Source: an uncultured Gammaproteobacteria bacterium
Lineage (GTDB): Bacteria > Pseudomonadota > Gammaproteobacteria > Pseudomonadales > Pseudohongiellaceae
Assembly (NCBI GenBank): GCA_913048385.1
Contig: CAJWVZ010000009.1
Location: forward strand, 1 to 64,000
Length of the DNA: 64,000 bases
Reading direction: 5' to 3'
Positions 37,941 to 46,365 of the stretch are shown in pieces. The position numbers and the translations under genes are program-made. The first letter of the stretch is position 1, and every line of letters begins with the position of its first letter. The notes under the pieces are model-generated. The model was not told where the DNA came from. It did no database searches and saw only the letters and a list, made by a program, of their open reading frames with translations.

Positions 37941-38126
37941 TTATTCATTTTCATGTCGAACGATTAAGTTGATCTCGCCGTCCTCATCGGTCTTTACGGT
38001 GATGTTGATCGGTCGGCAGCAAACTTGGCAATCTTCAATATAATCCTGATTCTCCAACATGGCCTCGACTAAAAGGTCAATATTTTCGCCGCAATATGGG
38101 CAGGATGCTGGTATGAGGTTTATCAA
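37941..38126 (-). CDS. CPXCG motif-containing cysteine-rich protein
   Basis: 61 residues. CPYCGENIDLLVE at the start and CQVCCRPINITV in the middle give two Cys pairs that probably bind zinc, followed by an acidic tail. This is a small conserved family (DUF/CPXCG) of gammaproteobacteria without known function. The start overlaps the 2-hydroxyacid dehydrogenase stop by 4 bp (ATGA). Confidence 0.92.
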   Translation of the reverse strand: MINLIPASCPYCGENIDLLVEAMLENQDYIEDCQVCCRPINITVKTDEDGEINLIVRHENE

Positions 38127-39067
38127 TCCTTGACCTCCGTAATAAGTTTGGTTTTACAAATTGCTGCATTTAGGTTTTCTATTACGAGTTGTCCCATTGC
38201 CTTTCGAGTCTCAACAGTTGCACTGCCAATATGGGGTAGCAGAACGACATTTGATAGTGTTGTTAATTTCTGATTGACTTCGGGTTCTCGTTCATAAACA
38301 TCCAAGCCAGCCGAGCCAAGATCTCCATTAGCGAGAGCCTCAGCAAGAGCTTCCTCGTCAACGCAGCTCCCACGGCCTACGTTAATGAAAGTTCCTAATG
38401 GCCCAATTTTCTTAAAAATGTTTTTGCTAATTAGACCCCTTGTTACATCACCTCCCGGAAGCATACAAAGGAAAAAATCAGAGGCCGTTGCCAGAGCTTC
38501 GAGACTCGGATGATAGGTATAGGGAAGGTTGACCTTTGAGCGGTTATGGTATTCGATGTTAAGTTTAAATGCTTCAGCTCTTCGCGCAATCGCTTTACCA
38601 ATCCTTCCGAGCCCAGCAATACCAAGTGTTTTGCCAGCCAATCCAGATCCAAAGGGGAAAGAGCTCTTCTGCCAAGATCCCATTTTTACAAATTTATCGG
38701 CATTTACTAAGTTTCGAGATGTTGATATCAAGAGGCCCATGGCTAGATCTGCGACCGCGTCGGTAAGCACATCGGGAGTATTTGTAACTCGAATGCCTCG
38801 ACTTCGGACGGTTACTAAATCAATTCCGTCAATTCCTACGCCAAAGCAGGCAATTAACTCTAGTGATCTTAAGGTGTATATGAAAGGGTCCGTATCCCAA
38901 GAGGCGGTGGCTACAAGTCTGCATTGGCCTTCGAGCCTCTTGATCAATAACTTTTTTTCAATATTTGTTAGCTTCCAAAGGTGATGTGTTTGATATTGTT
39001 GATCAAGCTGCTCGATAGTATCTTCGTGAAATTTATTTGCGATAAGCAAGTGATGACGTTTCAGCAT
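38123..39067 (-). CDS. D-isomer-specific 2-hydroxyacid dehydrogenase
   Basis: 314 residues from the ATG at 39067, which has AGGG upstream and gives the family's usual length; a TTG at 39142 would add 25 residues. The Rossmann motif is GIAGLGRIGKAIA. The catalytic Arg lies in NVGRGSCVDEEAL, the Glu in DVYEREPEV and the His in LLPHIGSATVETR. Glyoxylate/hydroxypyruvate reductases are the closest group. It could link to lactate or glycolate metabolism, given lldP and ppdK downstream, but the substrate is not certain. Confidence 0.9.
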   Translation of the reverse strand: MLKRHHLLIANKFHEDTIEQLDQQYQTHHLWKLTNIEKKLLIKRLEGQCRLVATASWDTDPFIYTLRSLELIACFGVGIDGIDLVTVRSRGIRVTNTPDVLTDAVADLAMGLLISTSRNLVNADKFVKMGSWQKSSFPFGSGLAGKTLGIAGLGRIGKAIARRAEAFKLNIEYHNRSKVNLPYTYHPSLEALATASDFFLCMLPGGDVTRGLISKNIFKKIGPLGTFINVGRGSCVDEEALAEALANGDLGSAGLDVYEREPEVNQKLTTLSNVVLLPHIGSATVETRKAMGQLVIENLNAAICKTKLITEVKD

Positions 39068-39222
39068 AGCAAGCCCTGAGGGAACATTAGGTAAGTAGAC
39101 TTTTATCGTTCTTTGTAACTTTCTTTTAACTGCAATGTGCAATCAGAATCCCGTTATCTGATTTTTCAAAAGAGACTCCGGTCCTCTATTTTGCTATCCT
39201 AACGCTAACTGGTGCGATTTTT

Positions 39223-40659
39223 ATGTCTAACGTCAATAAAAGTATTTCTTTTTACAATTTAATTCCTTCTCTCGATAAATTGATGAGAGAAGATATTTTG
39301 GTTATGTGCGCCGAAAAATTTGGACACCAGAGTATAAAACTTATTGCACAAGAAATTCTAGGTGATTTTCGCGGCAAGATATCAGCGTCCGATCTTGAAA
39401 CTATATCGATGTTGGAATCAGAAAATGCGATTTCTGATATCGCCAAGGAGATATGTGCTCGCGCTACACATGCCTTGAAGAGTCCGATTACGCCCGTTTT
39501 TAATCTGACCGGGACTGTGATACACACGAATTTAGGTCGCGCAGCTCTAGCTTCATCTGCTGTTATTGCTATGACGCAAGCAGCTGAGCAAACAACAAAT
39601 CTTGAATATGATCTTGAAACAGGTAAACGGGGCGATAGAGATACCGTTATAGAGGGGCTATTGTGTGATTTGACGGGTGCTGAAGCTGCGACGATTGTAA
39701 ATAATAATGCTGCAGCTGTACTTCTGACACTTAATAGCTTGGCGCGAGAAAAAAAGGTAGTTATATCCCGTGGCGAGCTTGTCGAAATCGGTGGAGCTTT
39801 TAGAATTCCTGAAGTAATGACTACTGCAGGTTGCAGTCTTTTTGAGGTTGGGACTACCAATCGTACGCATTTAGATGATTATGCGTCGGCGTTGGAATCA
39901 GACGAAATTGCTTTATTAATGAAGGTGCACTCTAGTAATTACGAAATTAAGGGATTTACAAGTTCTGTGTCTGAACGAGAACTAGCTTCCCTCGCTCGGC
40001 AAAAAAACGTTCCTCTCGCGACCGACTTGGGCAGTGGCTCATTAGTAAATTTAAGTCGATATGGTTTGCCATCTGAGCCTACCGTAAAGGATATTATTGC
40101 GGATGGAGCGAACATCGTCACTTTTAGTGGAGATAAATTACTCGGTGGTCCGCAGGTTGGGATTATTGTTGGAAGTAAGAAATTAATCGGACAAATCAAA
40201 TCTAACCCGCTCAAGCGGGCTTTGCGAGTTGATAAGACTATTCTTGCGGCACTACTTGGGACTTTGAGGTTGTATCAAGATCCTGGAAGTTTGAATCTTC
40301 GGTTGCCGATTCTAAGAAATTTGACTCGGGGTGCCGATGACATATTCGCTATAGCTCGCGAAATAGTTCCTAAATTCGAAACTCTCCTTAGTGGTATTGC
40401 GACCGTAACGATAGAGGACTGTATGAGTCAGATAGGAAGTGGAGCTCTACCATTAGATGTAATGCCAAGTTCAAGTTTGGTTATGACTCCTATTGCTGAT
40501 AAAGGGCAGAGCGACGCAACTCTCCAAAAGCTAGCAAAGTCGTTTCGCTGTTTGCCAAAGCCGATCATTGGTCGTATTTCTGATGGGCGCCTTTTCTTTG
40601 ATTTAAGGTGCTTGTGGGACAAGGATGAGCTACTAGCGCAGCTGGATTTTTTTAAGTAA
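39223..40659 (+). CDS. selA: L-seryl-tRNA(Sec) selenium transferase
   Basis: 478 residues. SelA converts Ser-tRNA(Sec) to Sec-tRNA(Sec) with selenophosphate. It shows FNLTGTVIHTNLGRAALA, NNNAAAVLLTLNSLA, the PLP aspartate region ATDLGSGSLVN and the Schiff-base Lys in SGDKLLGGPQVG (near 305). Length is normal. It is divergent from the 2-hydroxyacid dehydrogenase and transcribed alone, opposite to selB. selA and selB both intact mean that the organism should decode UGA as selenocysteine somewhere. Confidence 0.96.
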   Translation: MSNVNKSISFYNLIPSLDKLMREDILVMCAEKFGHQSIKLIAQEILGDFRGKISASDLETISMLESENAISDIAKEICARATHALKSPITPVFNLTGTVIHTNLGRAALASSAVIAMTQAAEQTTNLEYDLETGKRGDRDTVIEGLLCDLTGAEAATIVNNNAAAVLLTLNSLAREKKVVISRGELVEIGGAFRIPEVMTTAGCSLFEVGTTNRTHLDDYASALESDEIALLMKVHSSNYEIKGFTSSVSERELASLARQKNVPLATDLGSGSLVNLSRYGLPSEPTVKDIIADGANIVTFSGDKLLGGPQVGIIVGSKKLIGQIKSNPLKRALRVDKTILAALLGTLRLYQDPGSLNLRLPILRNLTRGADDIFAIAREIVPKFETLLSGIATVTIEDCMSQIGSGALPLDVMPSSSLVMTPIADKGQSDATLQKLAKSFRCLPKPIIGRISDGRLFFDLRCLWDKDELLAQLDFFK

Positions 40660-40667
40660 CGGCTGAT

Positions 40668-41864
40668 TTACGCCGCTGCTTCGGGTTTCGTTCCTACTGA
40701 TAATTTCATGCTTGTTGTAAAGAAGTATAAAGATGCTAGCGCGGCAAAGAGCATGACAAATAAAAGTGGATATGCGGTGCCGTTGAATAATATCGAAACT
40801 AATTGCGCGAATAGCGCTGAAAAAGCCATTTGTAAGAACCCTGTGAGTCCTGAAGCTGTCCCCGCGAGATGAGGAAATTCATTGATCGCTGAGGCTTGAG
40901 CATTCGGTAATGTGACTCCATTTCCAAATATCGTTAGAGCGATTGGAGCAAATAAGATGAGCGGATGCTTAATCCCAGAAAGTTGTAACCCAATAGCAAT
41001 CAAAATTCCTAAAATACTTACAGAAACGCCGAACTTTATCATTTCTTGTACGCCATATTTTCTCCCAAATCGACGTGCTACTTCGTTTCCAAGTATAAAT
41101 CCCGAAGTTACTATTATGAAGTAGTAGCCATATTCCGTTGAAGGGCGTTCAAATGCAGAGATCATTATTTCCGGTGCCCCTGCAATAAAGCTGAAAAAGA
41201 CCACTGATACAAAAGCTACACATAAGCTATATCCGCGAAAAGCGGGTGAGTGCATGAGAGAAGAAAAGTTTCTTAAAAGCGGACGGATTCCGGAAAACTT
41301 TTGTGGTTCTTTCAGCGTCTCATTCAGCCAGAAACGCGATAGGAGCATTACTAAAATGCTGAAACAGGCTACCACAATAAATACGGATTTCCATCCAAAG
41401 CGAGCAGTAAGCTCACCTCCCAATGCCGGCGAAAGCATAGGAAGCACGACCATAATCATAACTAAAGTTGCGATAACTCGCGCAGCATCATCGGCGCCAT
41501 AGACATCGCGAATTATCGCGCGCGCAAGCACAAGCCCTGCTGCGCCACCGAATGACTGAATAATTCGGGCCAGTATAAGCAGCTCAATCGAAGGAGCAAA
41601 ATAACACAATGCTGAGCCGAATATCGTAATCGCCAGGCCAAGGAGTAAAACAGGTTTGCGTCCAAATTGGTCAGCTAACGGCCCGTAAAAAAGTGTACCA
41701 AAAGCAATTGATAACATTGACAGACTGAGAGTAAGTTGAGCGATTTCTGCGGAGACCTGAAAGTATTCTTTTATGATCGGTATGGCTGGGAGAAGTATTT
41801 GCATTCCAATCGGCCCAAGAGCTGAAGCGACGGCCAGCAATATAAGTATTTTTCTTGTAAACAA
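40668..41864 (-). CDS. Bcr/CflA-type MFS efflux transporter
   Basis: 398 residues, TTG start, about 12 membrane helices. GPIGMQILLPAIPIIKEYF, then LSMLSIAFGTLFYGPLADQFGRKP and RIIQSFGGAAGLVLARAIIRD are typical of the DHA1 drug-export subfamily (Bcr/CflA). GNGVTLPNAQASAI is another family segment. It converges with selA, 8 bp apart, and is probably unrelated to selenium. Substrate is unknown. Confidence 0.9.
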   Translation of the reverse strand: MFTRKILILLAVASALGPIGMQILLPAIPIIKEYFQVSAEIAQLTLSLSMLSIAFGTLFYGPLADQFGRKPVLLLGLAITIFGSALCYFAPSIELLILARIIQSFGGAAGLVLARAIIRDVYGADDAARVIATLVMIMVVLPMLSPALGGELTARFGWKSVFIVVACFSILVMLLSRFWLNETLKEPQKFSGIRPLLRNFSSLMHSPAFRGYSLCVAFVSVVFFSFIAGAPEIMISAFERPSTEYGYYFIIVTSGFILGNEVARRFGRKYGVQEMIKFGVSVSILGILIAIGLQLSGIKHPLILFAPIALTIFGNGVTLPNAQASAINEFPHLAGTASGLTGFLQMAFSALFAQLVSILFNGTAYPLLFVMLFAALASLYFFTTSMKLSVGTKPEAAA

Positions 41865-41983
41865 AACTGTAGACCCCGAAATTGAGCTAACTTTTGCGTG
41901 CTAGCGACGTATTAGGCTGAAAAATTTTGGCCATTTTTTGAAGGAAGAAACACTGTCTTTTAGATTTAGTTGAGCACGATGAA

Positions 41984-42853
41984 TTATACAGATAAGTTTT
42001 CAGAGATTGAAAACCGTACGTTATCGATAAGCCTGGTTTTGTTGATGGTTGCGGCGGCTAAGATGATAATCTCAGAATCGTCTTTGGCAAGAGGCTTTAA
42101 ATCAAGCGCGTTTCTGATAGCAAAGTAATCAACAGTAAAGTCAGTATTCGCCAGCAGTTCAGAGCCTCTTTTTTCAATTTCACAATAATTTCTGTTTCCT
42201 TCTAAAATCTCCCCAGAGAGTTTTTTGAGGGTCTGAAATAAGAGTGGGGCACTTTTAATTTCAACTTCCGTGAGATATTTATTCCTTGAGCTAAGTGCAA
42301 GTCCGTTATTTTCTCGAAAAATTTCAATCCCAACAATTTCTACCCCTAGCTCCAGGTCAAGGTTAAGTTTCTTCACTACTAAAAATTGTTGATAGTCCTT
42401 TAGACCGAAGTAAGCGGTGTCGGGTCGTATCAAGTTAAATAATTTTGAAACAATTGTAGCGACGCCCTCGAAGTGTTGAGGCCTTGACTTGCCGCAGAAT
42501 CCTTCGCTTAACCCGGAGACGTGCACTGTTGTTTGGGAATCAGTACTTTCTGAATACAAGTCTATTTCAGGGGGCGCATAAAGAATGTCACATTTTGATG
42601 CGCTCAGCTTTATGATGTCCTCATCAAGTGTTCGTGGGTAAGTGTCTAAATCTTCATGTGCTTCAAATTGAAGTGGGTTGATGAAAACGCTGCAAACAAC
42701 AAGGTCGTTTTGTGCGCGCGCGGCCTCTATTAGTTGCATGTGACCTTGGTGAAGATTTCCCATAGTGGGGACGAATCCGACCTTTAGAACGTCATTATTT
42801 TTGTATTTTTTCAGAAAGGCTTTGAGCTCTAGTTTATTGTTGAATATCTTCAT
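41984..42853 (-). CDS. panC: Pantothenate synthetase
   Basis: 289 residues. It condenses pantoate and beta-alanine with ATP. The nucleotidyl-transferase signatures are PTMGNLHQGH near the start and SSRNKYL in the place of KMSKS, with GFCGKSRPQHFEGVATIV in between. It follows panB after 12 bp and ends the pan unit. Confidence 0.96.
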   Translation of the reverse strand: MKIFNNKLELKAFLKKYKNNDVLKVGFVPTMGNLHQGHMQLIEAARAQNDLVVCSVFINPLQFEAHEDLDTYPRTLDEDIIKLSASKCDILYAPPEIDLYSESTDSQTTVHVSGLSEGFCGKSRPQHFEGVATIVSKLFNLIRPDTAYFGLKDYQQFLVVKKLNLDLELGVEIVGIEIFRENNGLALSSRNKYLTEVEIKSAPLLFQTLKKLSGEILEGNRNYCEIEKRGSELLANTDFTVDYFAIRNALDLKPLAKDDSEIIILAAATINKTRLIDNVRFSISENLSV

Positions 42854-42865
42854 TTGACTTGACGT

Positions 42866-43681
42866 CTATTTAAAGCAATGTTCTGGGCCAGGAAACGCTT
42901 TGTTTTTCACTGCTGCTGTGTAAGAGGACATGGCGCCCGGAATTCCTCTCGTATCATTTTCCAGAAAATTTTTTACGAATTTAGGAGTGATTGGCGATAC
43001 TCCAAGTAAGTCGTGTAATACCATGATTTGACCATCGGTATCGGCTCCGGCTCCTATTCCGATAACAGGTATCTCGAGAGAGGCCGTGATTTTCTTTCCA
43101 AGTGATTTAGGCACACACTCGAGCAGGAGTAAACTCGCTCCCGCTTTCTGAAGTAACAACGCTTCTTCTATAATTTCTTGCGCTTGATTTGTGTCACGAC
43201 CCTGAACATGGAATCCCCCAAGTCGGTTCACTGACTGCGGTGTAAGGCCCATATGCGCGCAGACTGGAATGCCTCTTTCTACTAAAAGCTTTGTTGTATT
43301 AGCTATCCAAGCACCTCCCTCAAGCTTAACAATGTTAGCTCCCGCTCGCATCAATGCCGCAGCATTTTCTAAAGTCTGGGTTTCGGAGGCATAACTCATG
43401 AAAGGCATGTCAGCCATCAGTAATGCTCCTCTATTCCCTCTTTTGGTACATTGCATGTGATAGATCATGTCATTCATAGTTACAGGGAGTGTGCTGTCAT
43501 GTCCTTGTAGGACCATTCCCAATGAGTCACCCACTAAAAGCACTTCAACTCCCGCCTCACTAGCGATTTTTGAAAAACACGCATCATAAGCCGTCAAGCA
43601 GGCAAACTTCCGACCATTTTTTTTATGATTTTTTAAGGTTTTGAGGGTCGTATTTAAATCTGTTCCGTTTTGTGCGCTCAA
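42866..43681 (-). CDS. panB: Ketopantoate hydroxymethyltransferase
   Basis: 271 residues, TTG start. Visible parts are [28 protein letters not shown]-type start ([20 protein letters not shown]), [19 protein letters not shown] and the C-terminal [12 protein letters not shown]. It makes ketopantoate from 2-oxoisovalerate and methylene-THF. A gap of 124 bp separates it from the deoxynucleoside kinase, where many gammaproteobacteria have folK. Confidence 0.96.
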   Translation of the reverse strand: MSAQNGTDLNTTLKTLKNHKKNGRKFACLTAYDACFSKIASEAGVEVLLVGDSLGMVLQGHDSTLPVTMNDMIYHMQCTKRGNRGALLMADMPFMSYASETQTLENAAALMRAGANIVKLEGGAWIANTTKLLVERGIPVCAHMGLTPQSVNRLGGFHVQGRDTNQAQEIIEEALLLQKAGASLLLLECVPKSLGKKITASLEIPVIGIGAGADTDGQIMVLHDLLGVSPITPKFVKNFLENDTRGIPGAMSSYTAAVKNKAFPGPEHCFK

Positions 43682-43805
43682 AGCTCAATTACCAAGTATG
43701 TATTTTAATGAAAGGCACCTGTCCGCCAAGAATGTTGTGATCCTAACAGAAAGGTTACTATTGCACTATTCTTCCAACTGCTCTCCGCACGATTTTGTAT
43801 ATTTT

Positions 43806-44456
43806 CTATAGCAATGAATTGGTGGGATTAAAGTAGTGAGTTCCGTTCGGACATTTTTGAATATGTTTTACTAATCTTTTGTAGTCAGGCTCACTATGTA
43901 TCGGATCAAATTCCTCGGTGTTGACGATAAGAAGAGAGCTATCTTTATAATAATGAAAAAATTCAGCATAAGCATTGTTTAGTTGATCTAAATAATCGAG
44001 CTCAATTAACTGTTCGGATGCAACGCCGCGTTCTTTGATTCGTTCTAGCAATGCCGCTGTAGAAGCTTGAAGATAGATTATTAAATTTGGTTTTGGTGCG
44101 TTAATAGTTAAATGATCGTAGATCTGGCCATAAAGGTTGTACTCGTCTTTGTCTAAATTCTGCTGTGCAAATAACATATCTTTATCAATTAAAAAGTCTG
44201 CTATTCTTAAGTTTTTAAAAAGATCATTCTGGTGCAGGGTTCGAATTTGCTCCACTCTTTGAAAGAGAAAAAACAATTGGGTTGCCAACGCATGCCGCTG
44301 CGGGTTTTCATAAAAACGATCTAGAAAGGGGTTTTTGTTCGGTTCTTCCAGTAAAAGCTCATACTCGAAGGTTTCTGCAAGACGCTTGGCTAAGCTCGTT
44401 TTCCCTACGCCAATAGGTCCTTCAATTGCGATGTAGTAAGGCAGGTGTTCAGTCAT
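43806..44456 (-). CDS. Deoxynucleoside kinase (dAdo/dGuo kinase family)
   Basis: 216 residues. The P-loop is GPIGVGKTSLAKRL; FYENPQRHALATQLFFLFQR and an arginine-rich lid (LLERIKERG) follow, as in bacterial deoxyadenosine/deoxyguanosine kinases. It would salvage deoxynucleosides. The start overlaps the pcnB stop as ATGA, so it is coupled to pcnB. It sits where folK is expected in this gene order; nothing in it resembles the pyrophosphokinase. Confidence 0.92.
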   Translation of the reverse strand: MTEHLPYYIAIEGPIGVGKTSLAKRLAETFEYELLLEEPNKNPFLDRFYENPQRHALATQLFFLFQRVEQIRTLHQNDLFKNLRIADFLIDKDMLFAQQNLDKDEYNLYGQIYDHLTINAPKPNLIIYLQASTAALLERIKERGVASEQLIELDYLDQLNNAYAEFFHYYKDSSLLIVNTEEFDPIHSEPDYKRLVKHIQKCPNGTHYFNPTNSLL

Positions 44457-45811
44457 TGTACTTGTAATTTCTTAATTTTTTTCACTGTTTTCTTTTTATC
44501 ATATGAAGACTTTTTATTGTCAATCATTTGAGCTTGGGTCAGTTCATCGCTTATTTGAAACTGGGTCCACCACGTAGTTATCGATTTGAGTTTCTCTCCA
44601 CTTTGTTCACGAAGTAACAAGAAGTCGTAAGCGGCTCTAAATCTTTTGTTAGAAAAAATCATGCATATGTTACGCGGGCTAGCTCGTTCGAGTTGAGATT
44701 GTAACCTCCAGATTTCCTTTATAGCGATGGTGAAGCGCTTAGGGACGGCTGTATAAGACAGCTGGCGCTCGATAGCTATGTCAATTGAGCTTTGAAATAA
44801 TTGTTTTTTTGTAAGCTTGAGTTTTTTGTTAATTTCCATGTACATTTGAAATACTGGCCAAAGTAATGCGGCGAATAAAAAACCTGGTGTCACTGATTTT
44901 CCTTCTTCAAGTCTTAGATCAGTATTATGGAGTGCAAGGTCAAGCAAGCGGCTTGATTGCTCATTTTTTGTAAAGTCGGTTTCCATTGCAGACAGTGTGG
45001 GTTCGAATAAATATTGACCTATTTTATACTGTTTTAAACTTTCGAAGCTTTTTCTTGCGTGGCCGGTTGCTAATAATTTGATCGACTCATCGAATAATCG
45101 TGCGGTTGAGATTGACGCTAGCAAATAGGCAAGCCTATTGATCGGTTCAAGCGTCCTCCTTTCTATCTTGAAATTGAGCTTTGCGCTAAATCGCAAAGCT
45201 CGTAGCATTCTTACGGGGTCCTCTGTGTAGCGCTCTGTAGGGTCGCCGATTATTCTGATCGTTTTCTCTTGGATGTCTTGAATTCCTCCAGTAAAGTCAA
45301 GAATAACGAAATTCTCTAGGGTGTAGTAAAGAGAATTTACCGTGAAATCTCTTCTCTCGGCATCCTCGTCAATTTTTCCATAAACATTGTCACGTAATAT
45401 TAGACCCTTATTTGATTGAGCAGATTCAAGCCCTTTAATATTTTGTTGTCCTTTATCACCGACAACGTTCAAGTTATTGTGGGGACCGCGGAAAGTTGTC
45501 ACTTCAAATATCTCCCGACCAAATCGAACGTGGACGATTTTGAATCGCCTGCCGATTATGCGCGAGTTTCTAAAAACTTTTTTTATTTGCTCTGGCGTGG
45601 CGTCTGTTGCAATATCAAAATCTTTCGGTTGTTGCCCTAAAAGTAGGTCTCTAACTCCACCACCCACAAGGTATGAATCATATCCGGCTGCATTCAGGCC
45701 CCTAAGTACACGGAGGGCAGCATCTGATATATTTCGCCGCGAGACGTTGTGTTGGTCGCGTGAGATAACAACTGCCTTACTTACGGTTTTTTTATTTTGC
45801 TGTTCAGACAT
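44453..45811 (-). CDS. pcnB: Poly(A) polymerase I
   Basis: 452 residues. The nucleotidyltransferase head YLVGGGVRDLLLGQQPKDFD with the DxD metal site, RRDFTVNSLYY and the RNA-binding body match PcnB rather than the CCA-adding enzyme (long basic C-terminal tail with KKSSYDKKKTVKKIKK). It adds A-tails that speed RNA decay. It is the first protein gene after the CrcZ-like RNA on the same strand; transcription may read through from there. Confidence 0.95.
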   Translation of the reverse strand: MSEQQNKKTVSKAVVISRDQHNVSRRNISDAALRVLRGLNAAGYDSYLVGGGVRDLLLGQQPKDFDIATDATPEQIKKVFRNSRIIGRRFKIVHVRFGREIFEVTTFRGPHNNLNVVGDKGQQNIKGLESAQSNKGLILRDNVYGKIDEDAERRDFTVNSLYYTLENFVILDFTGGIQDIQEKTIRIIGDPTERYTEDPVRMLRALRFSAKLNFKIERRTLEPINRLAYLLASISTARLFDESIKLLATGHARKSFESLKQYKIGQYLFEPTLSAMETDFTKNEQSSRLLDLALHNTDLRLEEGKSVTPGFLFAALLWPVFQMYMEINKKLKLTKKQLFQSSIDIAIERQLSYTAVPKRFTIAIKEIWRLQSQLERASPRNICMIFSNKRFRAAYDFLLLREQSGEKLKSITTWWTQFQISDELTQAQMIDNKKSSYDKKKTVKKIKKLQVQ

Positions 45812-46017
45812 TAGTTATGGTTACTTTACAAGATGATGAGCTTCTAGATAGCTGGTTAAATTCGATAAGCACAAATGCCTTGTCAGTTGGACCATGATCG
45901 GTAGCTGTGCGCGATCGAACCTCCAACGTAACTTCGCAATAGTAACGACATGATACACCGATGATCATTAAATTGAACTGATTCAGTCTTCGTGGGGGAG
46001 AGCAAAAGGGGGAAGAT

Positions 46018-46195
46018 ACAAAATCTACCGAGGGCGATAACGCCCTCGAATTTGGCTAAATACGTATGGGTTCCAGATGTGCCCAAAGCCAAAAATCAGA
46101 CCTATAATTTTTGTGGATTTTTTTATTATTTAGACAAAAATGTAAAGAGACTGAGCACTAACCAAATTATTATTATTATTTATTGTTATTATTGG
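46018..46195 (-). ncRNA. CrcZ-like Hfq/Crc decoy small RNA (candidate)
   Basis: The 554-bp gap between cbrB and pcnB is where Pseudomonas encodes CrcZ. On the minus strand a sigma-54 promoter predicts a start at about 46195. The RNA would open with two blocks of AAN triplets (46164-46193: AAT-AAT-AAC-AAT-AA, then five AAT) bracketed by ACCAA and TTTGGT. A second A-rich block (AAATAATAAAAAA, 46118-46131) follows. AANAANAA is the known Hfq/Crc-binding motif. An 8-bp GC hairpin at 46029-46048 may end it, giving about 175 nt, shorter than P. aeruginosa CrcZ (about 400 nt). The exact 3' end is uncertain; it could also be a leader of pcnB mRNA. Confidence 0.62.
46029..46048 (-). terminator. GC-rich hairpin, possible terminator of the CrcZ-like RNA
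   Basis: On the minus strand CGAGGGCG pairs perfectly with CGCCCTCG around TTAT. The following GTAGATTTTGT is T-rich but not a clean run, so termination may be partial and let RNA polymerase reach pcnB. Confidence 0.5.
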
Positions 46196-46205
46196 TAACC
46201 TAGGC

Positions 46206-46221
46206 TGCATAATCTGCGCCA
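46206..46221 (-). promoter_or_regulatory. Sigma-54 promoter of the CrcZ-like RNA
   Basis: Minus strand TGGCGC-AGATT-ATGCA against the consensus TGGCAC-N5-TTGCA: two mismatches, and the invariant GG and GC are exactly 10 bases apart. It points away from cbrB, whose product is a sigma-54 activator, into the AAN-repeat tract. Confidence 0.72.
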
Positions 46222-46294
46222 ACTAAAATATATTCATAAATTTCAATTACTTAATCAGAAAATAAACACTTCGGTCTAATCGTACGAGAAAGAG

Positions 46295-46340
46295 TGTTAC
46301 CAAACTTCGCTAAAAAATGGGTATGCTAGTATCAGTAACA
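46295..46340. promoter_or_regulatory. Inverted repeat TGTTAC-N34-GTAACA, probable CbrB binding site
   Basis: Two perfect inverted half sites lie 75-135 bp upstream of the sigma-54 promoter, the usual place for an enhancer-binding protein. As I recall, CbrB of Pseudomonas recognises TGTTAC...GTAACA palindromes. Here the spacing N34 equals two 14-base gaps plus a 6-base middle element, i.e. half sites 40 bp centre to centre, about four helix turns. Confidence 0.6.
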
Positions 46341-46365
46341 TTTCGATTTAACAAAACGAACGTGC

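Noticed and set aside
39252-39860. 202-codon open frame opposite selA
   Set aside because: Antisense shadow of a well-supported gene with no motif or start signal.
45905-45945. Possible tRNA(Sec) or other tRNA, because of TCGAACC resembling a T-arm
   Set aside because: No matching acceptor stem, D-arm or TCA anticodon could be built on either strand; the same holds for GGTTCGAAC at 22613, which is coding sequence of the nitroreductase.
45992-46198. 68-codon plus-strand frame in the cbrB-pcnB gap
   Set aside because: Its end is the simple ATT-repeat tract giving Ile/Tyr runs, there is no Shine-Dalgarno, and the region is better explained as a minus-strand RNA.
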